Source: Atriophallophorus winterbourni (lineage: Eukaryota; Platyhelminthes; Trematoda; Plagiorchiida; Microphallidae). From it: a DNA stretch of 64,000 bases. The stretch covers positions 55,042 to 119,041 of the forward strand of contig JACCGJ010023827.1 of the NCBI GenBank assembly GCA_013407085.1, in the 5' to 3' direction. Below, one piece after another: positions 48,491-58,960 of this stretch; the first letter of the stretch is position 1, and every line of letters starts with the position of its first letter. The position numbers were made by a program, and so were the translations under genes. The notes beneath the pieces are model-generated. The model had not been told where the DNA came from. It worked only from the letters and a program-made list of their open reading frames with translations, and ran no database searches.

Positions 48491-48758
48491 TGCGAAGTGC
48501 ATTAGCGATGAGCGCTCATAACGAGCTTTCAAATGATATGTATAAGCGCCGAAAAGTTCGACGACGGCAATTGCGAACTCGTAATATTTCGGGTTTCGGA
48601 TTGATTGTATTCGAATGGTTCGAGCGACACCTTCGGAAGTATAAGAAGATGGACAACGCCGAGTGTAATCGAACGATATGCAAATCGTCAATGTCAGTCA
48701 AACGAGCCTTGTGTGGCGAGGGCTTGAAGTTTACCGTTGTGATTGTTTTTTGCCGATG
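48491..48758 (+). other. Interval between two tandem hammerhead-like motifs
   Basis: G+C-richer than its surroundings and open for 125 codons in one frame, but with no domain. Together with the two flanking motifs it forms a 335-nt unit. Confidence 0.4.
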
Positions 48759-48822
48759 CGGATCCTGATCTTACTGCCCCTACGTGATGAGTGCAAACAG
48801 CACGAAACCGGTCGTGGGGTGT
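48759..48822 (+). ncRNA. Hammerhead-like motif, family B
   Basis: CCCCTACGTGATGAGTGCAA then ACAGCACGAAACCGGTCGTG. Stem II GTGC/GCAC, GAAA, helix III ACCGGT, C at the cleavage site, and stem I CCCC(U)AC/GUGGGG. The only core flaw is G for C3. It lies 335 nt downstream of the previous copy in the same direction. Confidence 0.6.
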
Positions 48823-49979
48823 GTGGTGCAAATGCATGCAAATGAATATTTTGTGTTTCTTAATTTGTCTTGTGTGTGCCTTTGACCAATCGGCTTCTCT
48901 TGTGTTGCGGGATTCGTGGGTGAACGCGATTAGCGTTGGACAGGTTGACCTCAGGGATGAATCAAGACCCGATCGGTGTGCGTGCGTGCAATGCGCGTGG
49001 GGTTACGTGGTTATTATTGGACCGATATGTAACAATTGACCAGCTGCGACTCGTTGACCTCAAATGACCTAACGCAATGATTCCAGGCCTGTATCTCTAC
49101 CCCGACTCGCTACAGTGTGTTTTCGTTTTGCTATTCAAACGCTATATACTGCTAATTATAAGATTCTGACATCAAACAAATATTGACCACGCCGTATTTT
49201 CGAATACAGCATTGATTTGAATTAATAAAGTGCCCTTTTATGAAAGAATATTATTCAAGTCTTTACTAAATGTCATTTTCAAATGTAAGAACTAACTTAT
49301 AAGAGTTGAACTAAGGAAGCCGGTAATCAAAATTAGTCTACACAGACTGAGAACAGAAGCGTCAATGATTTGTTTTAGATGAAAAACTATTGGTCAACGT
49401 GGAGATATTTTTAAGTGCTGAATACGTGATAAACTTTAATTAGAAACGGAAGTAAACGAATTCTGTGCTCGAAAAAAGTTTCTTCAAATACAGAAATACA
49501 TGCGGTGAATCGAAACGAAACCGAAATACTTGTAACTGAGCGATTCATTTACAGTGGAACCCACCTACTACGAACTCGTTTTCAACGAATTCTTGGGTTG
49601 AACGAACACACCATGATTTCCCAAATAAATTCCTTCTTTGTAAGACTACAGTGGGACCCGGGTACCACGAATCGCTGGGCGAGAGTAAAATGTTCGTTAT
49701 AAGCGGAATTCGTTGCAAGTAAAACGCATTGTCAGACATGTAATTTTACCGCCGTTTTTCTGTACACGTGTAAACAAGTGAAGAATGTCTTACCTTTGTG
49801 TCTTTCTGCATGCGTGTAATCCATTTGATGATTAGATGATGCCACAGCACACAGATCACAACATTAAATCCAAGTTCATGTTATTAATAGTAAATTTATT
49901 ATAAAACGAAGTAGTAAAATCATCTTGCACACACACTGACAGTCCAATCTCACGTTTTCCTGAAGTAGCTGGCGATACT

Positions 49980-50090
49980 CTTTTGTTTAAGTTTTGACTT
50001 CGCCACTGCCTCGATCTCTCTCTCCACAAATTCAAGTTCTCTTTCGACGTCTCTTCCTTCTATCCTAAAAATCTCCTGCAGAGATCAAGA
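49980..50090 (-). pseudogene. Second copy of the pogo transposase C-terminus
   Basis: In the left arm the minus strand reads KQKSIASYF-RKT and a stop (about 50000-49965), the same C-terminal end as in the right arm. The upstream acidic portion is lost in the 200-nt deletion. Confidence 0.6.
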
Positions 50091-50759
50091 GCACTTCTGG
50101 CATCTTTCACAGACGGAGCTACCAGTCACAGACAATTCACGTGATTTTCTTGTGCGTGCGTGCGAGTCAGTTAGCACACTGTAGGCCAGGCTGCCTGTGT
50201 CTCGCCAAGCTGTGTCAGTTCTATTCTTAACGCACTGCAGGCCACTCTTGACGGAGCGTTGTGGGTTAAAGGCAAGACAAAGCGAGTTCGTTGTATGCAT
50301 GAACTTTATTGAACAAACATAGCTGTCGGGAACGTGTACAGTGTTCGTAATAGGCGAGATTCGTAACGAACAGATTCGTTGTACGAATGTTTTAAATAGG
50401 CTTACAAAGAAGGAATTTATTTGGGAAATTATGGTGTGTTCGTTCAAAGCGGGAATTCGTTGTAAGGGAGTTCGTTGTAGGTTGGTTCCACTGTATTTAA
50501 AACATTCGTAAAACGAATCTGTTCGTTACGAATCTCGCCTTTTACGAACACTGTACACGTTCCCGACAGCTATGTTTGTTCAATAAAGTTCATACAAACA
50601 ACGAACTCGCTTTGTCTTGTCTTTAACACACAACGCTCAGTCAAGAGTGGCCTGCAGTGCGCTAAGAATAGAACTGACACACAGCTTGGTGAGACACAGG
50701 CAGCCTAGCCTACAGTGTGCTAACTGACTCGCTCACACGCACATCAGTCTTGGATACTT

Positions 50760-51132
50760 CCACGCCAGTGCTCGAAAATCCAGAAACATGGTTCTCTGAT
50801 GTTCATTTCAAGGTGTACGTGAATTTTGACAATGACATTCAAACCTCTGGTGATCAAACTGTCAGAAATTGTCCAATATTTGATGCAGTCTCAGTCTGAT
50901 ACAACTGATGGAACAGCCGCAGTCCCATTGTCGTACTAAGACAGTGACCCAGAAGTCGTAGCTCCGTCTGTGAAAGATGCCAAGAGTGCTCTTAATCTCT
51001 GCAGGAGGTTGTTTTGGGATAGAAGGAAGAGACGTCGAAAGAGAACTTGAATTTGTGGAGAGAGAGATGGAAGCGGTGGCGAAGTCAAAAGTTAAACAAA
51101 AGAGCGTCGCCAGCTACTTCATGAAAGCGTGA
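50760..51132 (+). pseudogene. pogo-type transposase C-terminus, broken
   Basis: Frame at 50717-50896 reads PETWFSDVHFKVYVNFDNDI, then QTSGD. After stops, another frame reads PEVVAPSVKDAKSALNLCRR, then a basic stretch. A third ends VAKSKVKQKSVASYF-MKA at about 51130. This is the acidic-basic C-terminal tail of pogo/Tigger transposases. The last residues Q-K-S-V-A-S-Y-F fit a PCNA-interacting (PIP) box, a known property of Drosophila Pogo. The DDE catalytic domain and the CENP-B-type DNA-binding domain are missing. Confidence 0.7.
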
Positions 51133-51450
51133 GATTGGACTGTTAGTGTGTGTGCAAGATGTTTTTACTACTTCGTTTTTGAATAAATTTACTATTATTA
51201 ACATGAACTTGGATTTGATATTGTGATCTGTGTGCTGTGGCATCATCTATTCATCAAATGGATTACGCGCATGCAGAAACACACAAAGGTAAGACATTTT
51301 TCACTTCTTTATTGTTTACACGTGTACAGAAAAACGGCGGCAAAATCACATGTCTGGACGATGTGTTTTACTTGCACGAATTCCGCTTGAACGAACATTT
51401 ACTATTCCCCCGGAGGGTTTTGTTGTACCCGGGTTCCACTATATTTTATG

Positions 51451-52084
51451 TACAAGTTCCGACCACATTGCCAATACCAATGTGAGAAAACAAGATAGGC
51501 TATAGTAAGCATTAAAACTGTATATGTATGACTGACCAACTTAGTTATGCCAGCTTATAAAATCTGTATAGGATTCACTGTTTAGCCTTCAGAACCCGAA
51601 AACAACAATCACGCCCGCTCTTTGTAATGAATTGATGTGATTTTCTTTGAAATTTTTTAAAACTATGAACGGATGCTGTTCCACTTTTATGAATAAATTA
51701 TACATTTTTGGAAAAAAAATCATTATTTATTAGTAAAATCGATTGTTTTGAACGAGATAAATGAGAAAATTTCAAAAGCGAAAAATTGTGCTTACGTCAC
51801 AATAGTCGCTTACGTAGAAGTTACTCTCAAACGTGATAGAACATTTGTAATAACTCATCAATAAACATTAATTCCCAACTTCTAACCGGAATTTTACTAA
51901 ACCGGAAGCCGGCTATCTGGTGTTATCCAAACATTGCTCAGTTTTCTTTACGTCGAATACATTTGAGATATTATAAGGAAGTATGCAACTTAATTATTAA
52001 TATTCGTCACGAGAATATTTATTAGATCATTGCAACATTGAAGCATGAAACCATAAATTTGAACAACAGTAGCGCGTCTCGGCT
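51451..52084. other. Intergenic, nothing recognised
   Basis: A+T-rich; no coding or repeat signal seen. Confidence 0.5.
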
Positions 52085-52642
52085 GCACGGTATGTTACGG
52101 CGGATATTTGGACGTTTTTCCCCGGGGTGTTTTCCTCTCATGATGAACTCATATATACACTCGATTCTAGACTATGCTGCACAAGTCTGAACACAATGGC
52201 TCCATAAAGACATTTCAATTCTGGATCGCATATATCAGAGAGCCTCAAAGCTTGCTAATGGGTTCGAAAATACGCCATTTGCCGGGCGACTTAGACGACT
52301 GGAGCTGAGGACACTTGCACAAAGGAGAATGCGAAGTGATCTCATCCTCTCATATAAAATACTTAATACTGTTTCCCACTCCTGGACATATTATTCCACC
52401 TTCGAAATTCCATCAACAGCCGTGGATGCAAGTGGGAAATACCACACTCTAAACTGAACTGCCGCAGGTACTTTTATTCGGTGCGTGTTTGTTTTGTTTG
52501 GAATTCCCTGCCTGCCGATTTAGTAGGCTCAAACAATTTATCTATATTCAAATCGAACTTTGACGATTATATGAGAGCAAATTTAAATTTTGTCCCCAAC
52601 TATTAATAAACTATCTTCGCCCCATTGATTTTGATTTTATTT

Positions 52643-52680
<38 letters not shown>
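52085..52680 (+). mobile_element. CR1-like LINE 3' fragment of another family, with microsatellite tail
   Basis: Plus frame from about 52165: LDYAAQV, then TQWLHKDISILDRIYQRASK, LRRLELRTLAQRRMRSDLIL, NCRRYFYSVRVCFVWNSLPA, and a stop after NLNFVPNY. It is the C-terminal domain downstream of the RT fingers. An in-frame stop follows AAQV. The copy ends in (CA)n(TA)n at 52643-52680. The amino-acid tail is closest to the fragment at 12380-12650. Confidence 0.85.
52643..52680. repeat. (CA)n(TA)n microsatellite
   Basis: About ten CA units followed by about nine TA units, directly after the CR1-like fragment. Confidence 0.95.
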
Positions 52681-53642
52681 TTTCTACCTATAGTTCGACT
52701 CTACGGTTAATGTAAAGTTAATTACTTTTTCAACCATAAATCTTGAGTCTTAAATCTTGACACTCATCACGTCGGTTAGCGATTTAAAGATATTTATAGA
52801 ATATTAAATTTACTGAGTAATAGCCCAAATGCATTAAACGAATCACCATTGTAGTATAGAAGAAATTATGTTTATTAATGTCGTTATCAACCACGAGTGA
52901 ACAAAAATTTCCAGAAATGTTTGACAATCGATAAAAAATGAGGCATATGAAAATTTTCCGCAAGAATCTGTTTGATTTATTATAGGTTTAACGTTCAAAT
53001 CAGGCGGAAGATGCAAGACATTTCCCATGTAAATAGCATGGGAACTGGACGAGGTAATATGCATGAATGACAAACCACTTAATGGGGAAATGGGTACAGC
53101 GTCGAAAGAATACATGAAAACGTATTAAATGGAGAATTAACATTAATTTCAATATATTCAATATTATTTAATTCTCCCAAACTTTTCCAAAACCTGTCTC
53201 AATTTTAGCGAAATTTAAAACAATATATAAGCCCGGTTAAGCTAAGCATTATGATAATTTTGCTCTAAAAATTACATAACATTGTTAAGTGATCATAAGC
53301 TATTACGTGCTATGAAACTGAAGGTTTCTTTCTTTCTTCTGAGAGAATATTGGATTGATCCATTCACGTTCGCAAATGTGGAAATTTGTGCACCACCAGA
53401 TTTAATATTGTTACTCACACTAATTTGATAAAAAATTGCTACTTTTTAGCATTTTTGCCTGGTAAGCCACATCGAGGATACTCTAAGCAACGCTAATCGT
53501 TTCACCCATTTTTGTATGCAGTTAACTTATCGATTACACTCGTATTCGCGTTTTAAGTCAAAATTTCCAACGCTAACCACGTTTATCAATGTATCCGACA
53601 ACACAAGACGGTTAAAGCTTTTACTAAGCACATAACAACATA

Positions 53643-53670
53643 CATCATCATCATCATCATCATCATCATG
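53643..53670. repeat. (CAT)n microsatellite
   Basis: Nine CAT units, about 150 bp before the PLE fragment. Confidence 0.95.
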
Positions 53671-53789
53671 AAGCACTAGTCTGGAGACATACAAAGTGTC
53701 ATACATTATACCTATGACATTACCGCAAGAATCCTGCTCCTACTTGTGGTTAATATAGCGCCGAAACCTACTCCAACACGGAGAAGTCA

Positions 53790-54320
53790 GCTAATCATCT
53801 TCAATAGACGCGGTTGCTAAGGAAAAAAGAAAAACCGTCTACAAAATTCCATGTTTTGATTTTGAAAAATATTATATCAGACAGACTGAAAGATGGTTGG
53901 AAACAAGGATACATGAACACAAACTGTTCACATGACAACATAATCACAAATTTCTAATATCGGTACATAGGGATCAAAAAGAAAACGAATTGAATTGGGA
54001 TGAAACTGAACTCATCAGGATGAGCAGAACTCTTCGCATTCGAGAGTTCCTCGGAACGCAGTATTCAACTCCACAGTTAATCAATGAGCACGATTTATTG
54101 GATGGGATCTACTGACCAATGAGAACAAGTCAACAACGAGGACACACAAGAATACCAGAGCATTATATAGATAAAGCCAGCAACAGCAGCTAAATCAGAA
54201 TGATGCCAATCGTCAATATGCTTCGAAATCAATTTTGCTGATGATAACATCTAGTTTGTTGACGAAACCTCTGCACTAATGCAAAACAAGCTCGAAGAAC
54301 AACAATGAACTACAGTCCTG
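53790..54320 (+). mobile_element. Penelope-like element fragment (GIY-YIG end), copy 2
   Basis: Plus frame from about 53835: KTVYKIPCFDFEKYYIRQTE, then RWLETRIHEHKLFT and a stop. It continues HNHKFLISVHRDQKENELNW, then SRTLRIREFLGTQ. It matches the GIY-YIG nuclease C-terminus of PLEs (VYKI.C.DC.K.YIG.T.R.L..R..EHK) and the shared downstream ACCAATGAGAAC of copy 1. The GIY-YIG Gly is Arg (YIRQT), so the nuclease is probably dead. A hammerhead-like core follows at 54236-54268. Confidence 0.8.
54228..54278 (+). ncRNA. Hammerhead-like motif, family C, after PLE copy 2
   Basis: TTTTGCTGATGATAACATCT then AGTTTGTTGACGAAACC. CTGATGA and GAAA present, stem II AAC/GTT. Lies about 120 nt after the GIY-YIG frame. 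Helix III (ACCT) is degraded. Confidence 0.55.
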
Positions 54321-57300
54321 TAATTGAAATATTCAATTGAAAATAATTGAGTATTCAATAATATTTCGAAGTACATCACAAATAACAGAACACATACCTA
54401 TGTTTTCTAGGCAAATCTCGTCACCACAACAATGTCATCGACCTATGTGTACCTGCTGTCACTCTGATCTGTCACAAAACCTGACATACTGCATATCGTT
54501 CAATAGCGGCAGCCGTTCTCCATCTGTTACAGTTCCTGAGTATGTTACACAGTGTTTTTGGCAATTTATTCGAAACACACATTTTTGCGTGTATACGACT
54601 GTTTCCGTTGGTCATTTCAGCGATTCCATCCCTTGTATTATGCTGCAGATTGATGGTCTGCTTATCATAAGAGCACCCTTTGTTCGTAATCATCGCTGGT
54701 AAATTTCATGCTGAAAAATAGCATAGGTCTCTCATCTTAATAATAAAATCAGAAATTAGTGACGACCTCGTGAGCCACAAGCGTCTGAAAAATTGAAAGC
54801 AGACATTGGTAATTACAAAATATAAAATTATTCAAAAGCGGGTTTGCAGTCAATCTTTTCTTGACCAACTATGCAATATTTTGGGTCTACCTGTAACCAA
54901 TTCTTCCGTTCCATCTGAAGAGTGCAAGCATCTAAAAGCGATAATGCACATTTTTGTGCAGCATAGTGGACAATTCTGTACTTCGATGATTCCTAAGCGC
55001 GTTAATGAATAGAGTTGATATAATTATTCTGTCCGTGTCTGTTTCCTTGGAAATGCCCTCACCGAAACTATTGTCACCCTTCCCAGCATCGAAATATTCA
55101 TTAGAAATTTGGACACGTATTTGTTGTATAAAGATTTGACGACACCTGCGTTTTAACTCATGGTAATTATTCAACTGTAATATACTTGATATTACATAAT
55201 TATGGGTTATTTCCTTTTCATGAACGAATATTTACTATGTCATGGTAATTAAGAAGCTGTGATTTTGAGATCATAAATTCTTTAATCCTGTGAATCTTCA
55301 AAATCTTTGATGTTCCAGGTAAAGACCATAGTCCATTGTTTGAATGCTATATAAATAATTCCGAAGTAGCACATGGCTTATTACTTGATCCCAATGAACA
55401 CTTTTAGTAAACATGAGTTAGCGCTCTCAAATTGATGTGAGAAAACAGTCGATAAACAATAGTAGAATGTTAACTCAAATTAATCAAAAAAAACGATTGG
55501 CCATATACAAAATTTCATTCGTTTGATGTTCGTGATGTGAATAAATGTTTACATAACGCAGCTGATCCAAGGAAATTAGTTGGAAAATAATTCATCTTAA
55601 AATTTGTATGATTGTAGCTATTTTACCAAACAGTCTAAATAATTCGTCACTTCATTAAAACGACCAAGTGCGCAAATGCATCAATTCAGCTAATTGCAAG
55701 GTCGAAAAATTAGATTTGTCAACAAAAAGCATGGCAAAATTTGATTAATACAAGAAAATTTCGATCGATCCTTTCAGTTTTAAGCGAAAAATTGATTTTC
55801 TGTCAGATCATTTTTATCTGTTTCACACGTCATATAGAAAATGAAACTAAAACCAAAAATGTAAAATGGATCCCTCATCTATATGCACGAAGCAATTTAA
55901 TTTCAGTGTAAGTTTTACTTTACAATTACATATTAATTATCACAAATAATTTATTTTAAGCTGCCTCGTATTTCAACCATGATATCTTTTGATTTTTGAG
56001 TGATCTTGATTTCAATTTATACATTATTTTTAAATAAAATTTGGCCCGAAATTCGCGCGATAAATTTCGGCATCAGCAACAAAAGAAATTAGAATATTGA
56101 TATAAAATTCGGTGACAGCTCTAACAGACTCATATTTGAATCTCTCGATTGTTTCATTAGGAAACTTCAGCAATCCGAATTTTAAACATTTCTCTCCGCA
56201 ATAAGCTCATGATCGCTTTGGGACATCAAATATTCGAAGAATCAGATTATTAAAAATCTATAATTTAACCAAATAAATTGTGACATTGCACAATAAAGAA
56301 ATTTTATTGCAGTTAACTTAATATAACAAAAGTTAAACTTCTATCCCTTGCTCTCGCATCGGTGATTTAACTAGGACTAAGTAGTGAAATGACTATAGAA
56401 AGATTATTAGAATATATCGCATCTTCAGTTCTAAATTTTCTAGCGATTCGCAGCTCGCATGCATATATAAAGAGATAATAATTTTGGGATTACAACAGAT
56501 TACCTTCTGATTGCAATCTTAATATATACACAGCAGATAACTACATCTGAAAGCCACAGAGAATTGTTTGACAAAGTATGTTTCAAGAATTTGCTTAGGT
56601 CAACCATCAACCATTTCACTGACTCTATACTTCAAATAAAAGCTTCAGATGTGTATCCAATCCTTCATAGGATCCTACCAATATGTCGGAAAGAATTTAA
56701 CAAAACGCTTTTGGAATTACTCATGCTGAAACAGTTAAAACAATTCTATCGAACTCTGTGATCAATTGTGATCATTTCGTTAACTTTCACATTTTTCGCC
56801 AAGACTTAATTATACCACACTCTGTCTGGCACATCCTGTTCGCTCAGTCAGATAGCATGATTTTACCGATAAGGGGCCACACTTTCGTCATTGGTACTAA
56901 TCCTGACAAAAATAAGTAAAAAATGTGGAATAATTCGAGGGAACAAAATTGATTTAGACTCGCATACTAATCGGCAAGCCCGGATTCAGATCTCACCGAT
57001 TTTGCGCATTTTGTACACACCAAATTCACTTTTCATGCTCAGAGGTAAAACGTTAACCGATAATATAAAGAGAAGTTCATTCAGCAGCCCTTTTCATTGT
57101 GGGGAATTAGATAAACTTCTGAGGTTCATGCAATGGAAAAATGAGATAAGCACCAACATTGTGTTCCAGCTGCCGGGTAATTAATGACATAAAAAGAAAC
57201 GCTTAAACTTCATCAATGTGTTCCTGATTATTTCAAAATAAATTTACACTCACAAATGAATGTTGAAATATTTTCCGAAATCAAATCCCAATATCTATGG

Positions 57301-57839
57301 TTATTTCATAAAATTTATTCAATTGGGATCCTATAATCAATCAGACAGATAAATAATTATTTCAGTTTAATCATTGTTGATAATTTTTCAATGGAAGATT
57401 AGAATCCCGAATTTAACACAGAATAAACTATATTAACGATGAGTCTAATATTTACTGTACAATTTAATATAATGAATCTGTATAAAGTGGATACAACATT
57501 AATAAGCGATGAACAAAATAACCAAACTTCATTGTTTCTTTAAGCACATTTTTCATAAGTACTTAAAAATTTCTGGTTTTGCTCAAAACGTGGATACGTT
57601 GTTTATCCAACTCTTTCGGTTTGACAGAACACAAATTTTGCTTTCGTTTTGAATTTCAATCAATTTTATTTTCATGCTTTCGCTCCGGAAATTTACATAG
57701 CAAATATTCAACGAACCTAAAAATATTTTCAACTGAAATATAAAATAAATTTGTGATAATTTTACATGAATTTAAATGATATGTAATTTGTGATGCAGTG
57801 AATAGTAACTCAAATTTTACTTCAGCAATAGTGGGAAAT
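54321..57839. other. Intergenic, nothing recognised
   Basis: Strongly A+T-rich. A 121-codon plus frame at 54337-54702 and several 60-100 codon frames have no domain, no splice context and no match to the elements here. Confidence 0.5.
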
Positions 57840-57892
57840 ATTCGTAGCTCATGGTGTTGATGATGTTCAACATGTGTTCGCCGAGGCTGCGT

Positions 57893-57945
57893 AGTTGGTG
57901 TTGGACGTTTCGTCATCAGACTAGATGACATCATCAGCAAAACTT
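57893..57945 (-). ncRNA. Hammerhead-like motif, family C, after PLE copy 1
   Basis: Minus strand: TTTTGCTGATGATGTCATCT then AGTCTGATGACGAAACGTCC. CTGATGA and GAAA intact, stem II GTCATC/GATGAC six perfect pairs with one extra U after A9, helix III ACGT, C at the cleavage position, then CAA that pairs with TTG of the 5' side. About 330 nt downstream of the GIY-YIG core of the same element. Confidence 0.65.
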
Positions 57946-58264
57946 CATTCGAAGCGTCTTGTAGTTGGAATTCTTTGGTTTCTTTTACGACTTGTCTGTC
58001 CGTTCATCATCAATCCCGCGGATTGGTGGAGTTCATGTTATACCTTCTCTGTAAGCGGGTTCTCATTGGTCCATATGTTGCAGCCAATAGGAAATGTTGG
58101 TTAATCGAATTTGTTGTTGAGTGCCACGCTTCCGGGAATTCTCAAACCCATCGGTCGTTTCCTTTGGCTAATATTCTCGTGCGGTCAAAACGGATGCCTG
58201 AATCGGTCAATATGTTTTGAGCTTAATGAATTCCGGTCATGTCTGTGTACGGTAAAACTGCTGA

Positions 58265-58483
58265 TCACGTGCAATGTTTGCAACCTGTTTTTCCGACGTA
58301 GTTCTTTTCGCAATCTCTGCATACAATAGTGTAGAAGATATTCGACTGGTCTTCTTTCTTCACATTGTATTTCGTGTTGTTGAAAGAGTTGCTAAGTGTT
58401 GATGTGGGATTATGCGCGTTTTTGATTTCAAGTGACCGAAGTACCCGAGCTGCAATTTCGGAGATATGTTGAATATAAGGCAT
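58265..58483 (-). pseudogene. PLE GIY-YIG endonuclease, truncated
   Basis: NIFYTIVCRDCEKNYVGKTG matches the C-x2-C GIY-YIG type specific to PLEs, with the first Tyr, the second Tyr and the Gly present. The frame then shifts after KTGCKH. Upstream in frame is EIAARVLRSLEIKNAHNPTS, a typical linker before the nuclease. Confidence 0.82.
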
Positions 58484-58960
58484 CTGGTTCTGTTTTCTCC
58501 TGATATTTTCTTTCGGGTCGCTTGAAACTGTGGCGTAATATGAAGCTTATTGGATATCCTTTTTTCTGGAAACTTTGAACCAATATTCTTATAATTTTCT
58601 TCTCAGTTCAACTGTGCTGAAATGATAACCACTCTTCTGAAAAGGGTTCTGATGCAACTGTGGTTGTGAATGTTCGGGTGTTTGCTGTGAAAGTTCAGTA
58701 TTGGATCCGTGTGTGATGTTTACCGGTAGACGCAGGTCTCAAACGTTCCTCTGCTTGTCCGTTTCACTTGAACATCCAGAAATGGTAAACAGCAGTTAAA
58801 TTCAGTTTGTAAATCGGAATCCAGTAAATACATAATTGAGCAGTTGATGTGATTCATCCAGGTTTTTCTTTTCATAATCTTGAAGGTGTCTTCAACGTAG
58901 CGGATCCGTATTTTTCGTTCAAAACATTGCATAACTGCATAAAACATCGTACTAATTCAA

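Larger units (their letters stand above)
49553..51448. mobile_element. pogo/Tigger-type DNA transposon remnants, inverted pair
   Basis: Termini beginning CAGTGG(A/G)ACCC occur at 49553 and 49649 (plus) and, inverted, at 50489 and 51448. TA dinucleotides flank the ends at 49551-49552, 50490-50491 and 51449-51450, as expected of Tc1/mariner/pogo insertion. Segment 49649-50398 is the reverse complement of 51448-50494, about 90% identical by eye over a 135-nt stretch compared, except for a roughly 200-nt deletion in the left arm. A 95-bp end (49553-49648) recurs inverted at 50398-50489. The result is a nested palindrome of about 1.9 kb. Only the C-terminus of a transposase survives. Confidence 0.8.
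57840..58960 (-). mobile_element. Penelope-like element 3' part (RT end, GIY-YIG, hammerhead), copy 1
   Basis: Minus-strand order: RT palm end (58947-58723, RIRYVEDTFKIMKR, then LPFLDVQVKRTSRGTFETCVYR), a decayed linker, GIY-YIG (58483-58265, IFYTIVCRDCEKNYVGKTGC), a decayed C-terminus, then a hammerhead-like core at 57905-57939. RT catalytic YVDD reads YVED, so it has lost one Asp. This is the arrangement of athena/Penelope-type elements such as Cercyon of schistosomes. Stops and frame changes show it is inactive. Confidence 0.85.

Noticed and set aside
48391..48768. 125-codon plus-strand open frame
   Set aside because: Starts before one hammerhead-like motif and runs into the next; composition follows the repeat and no domain is visible.
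54337..54702. 121-codon plus-strand frame downstream of PLE copy 2
   Set aside because: No similarity to PLE proteins, no domain, and an equally open minus frame overlaps it.
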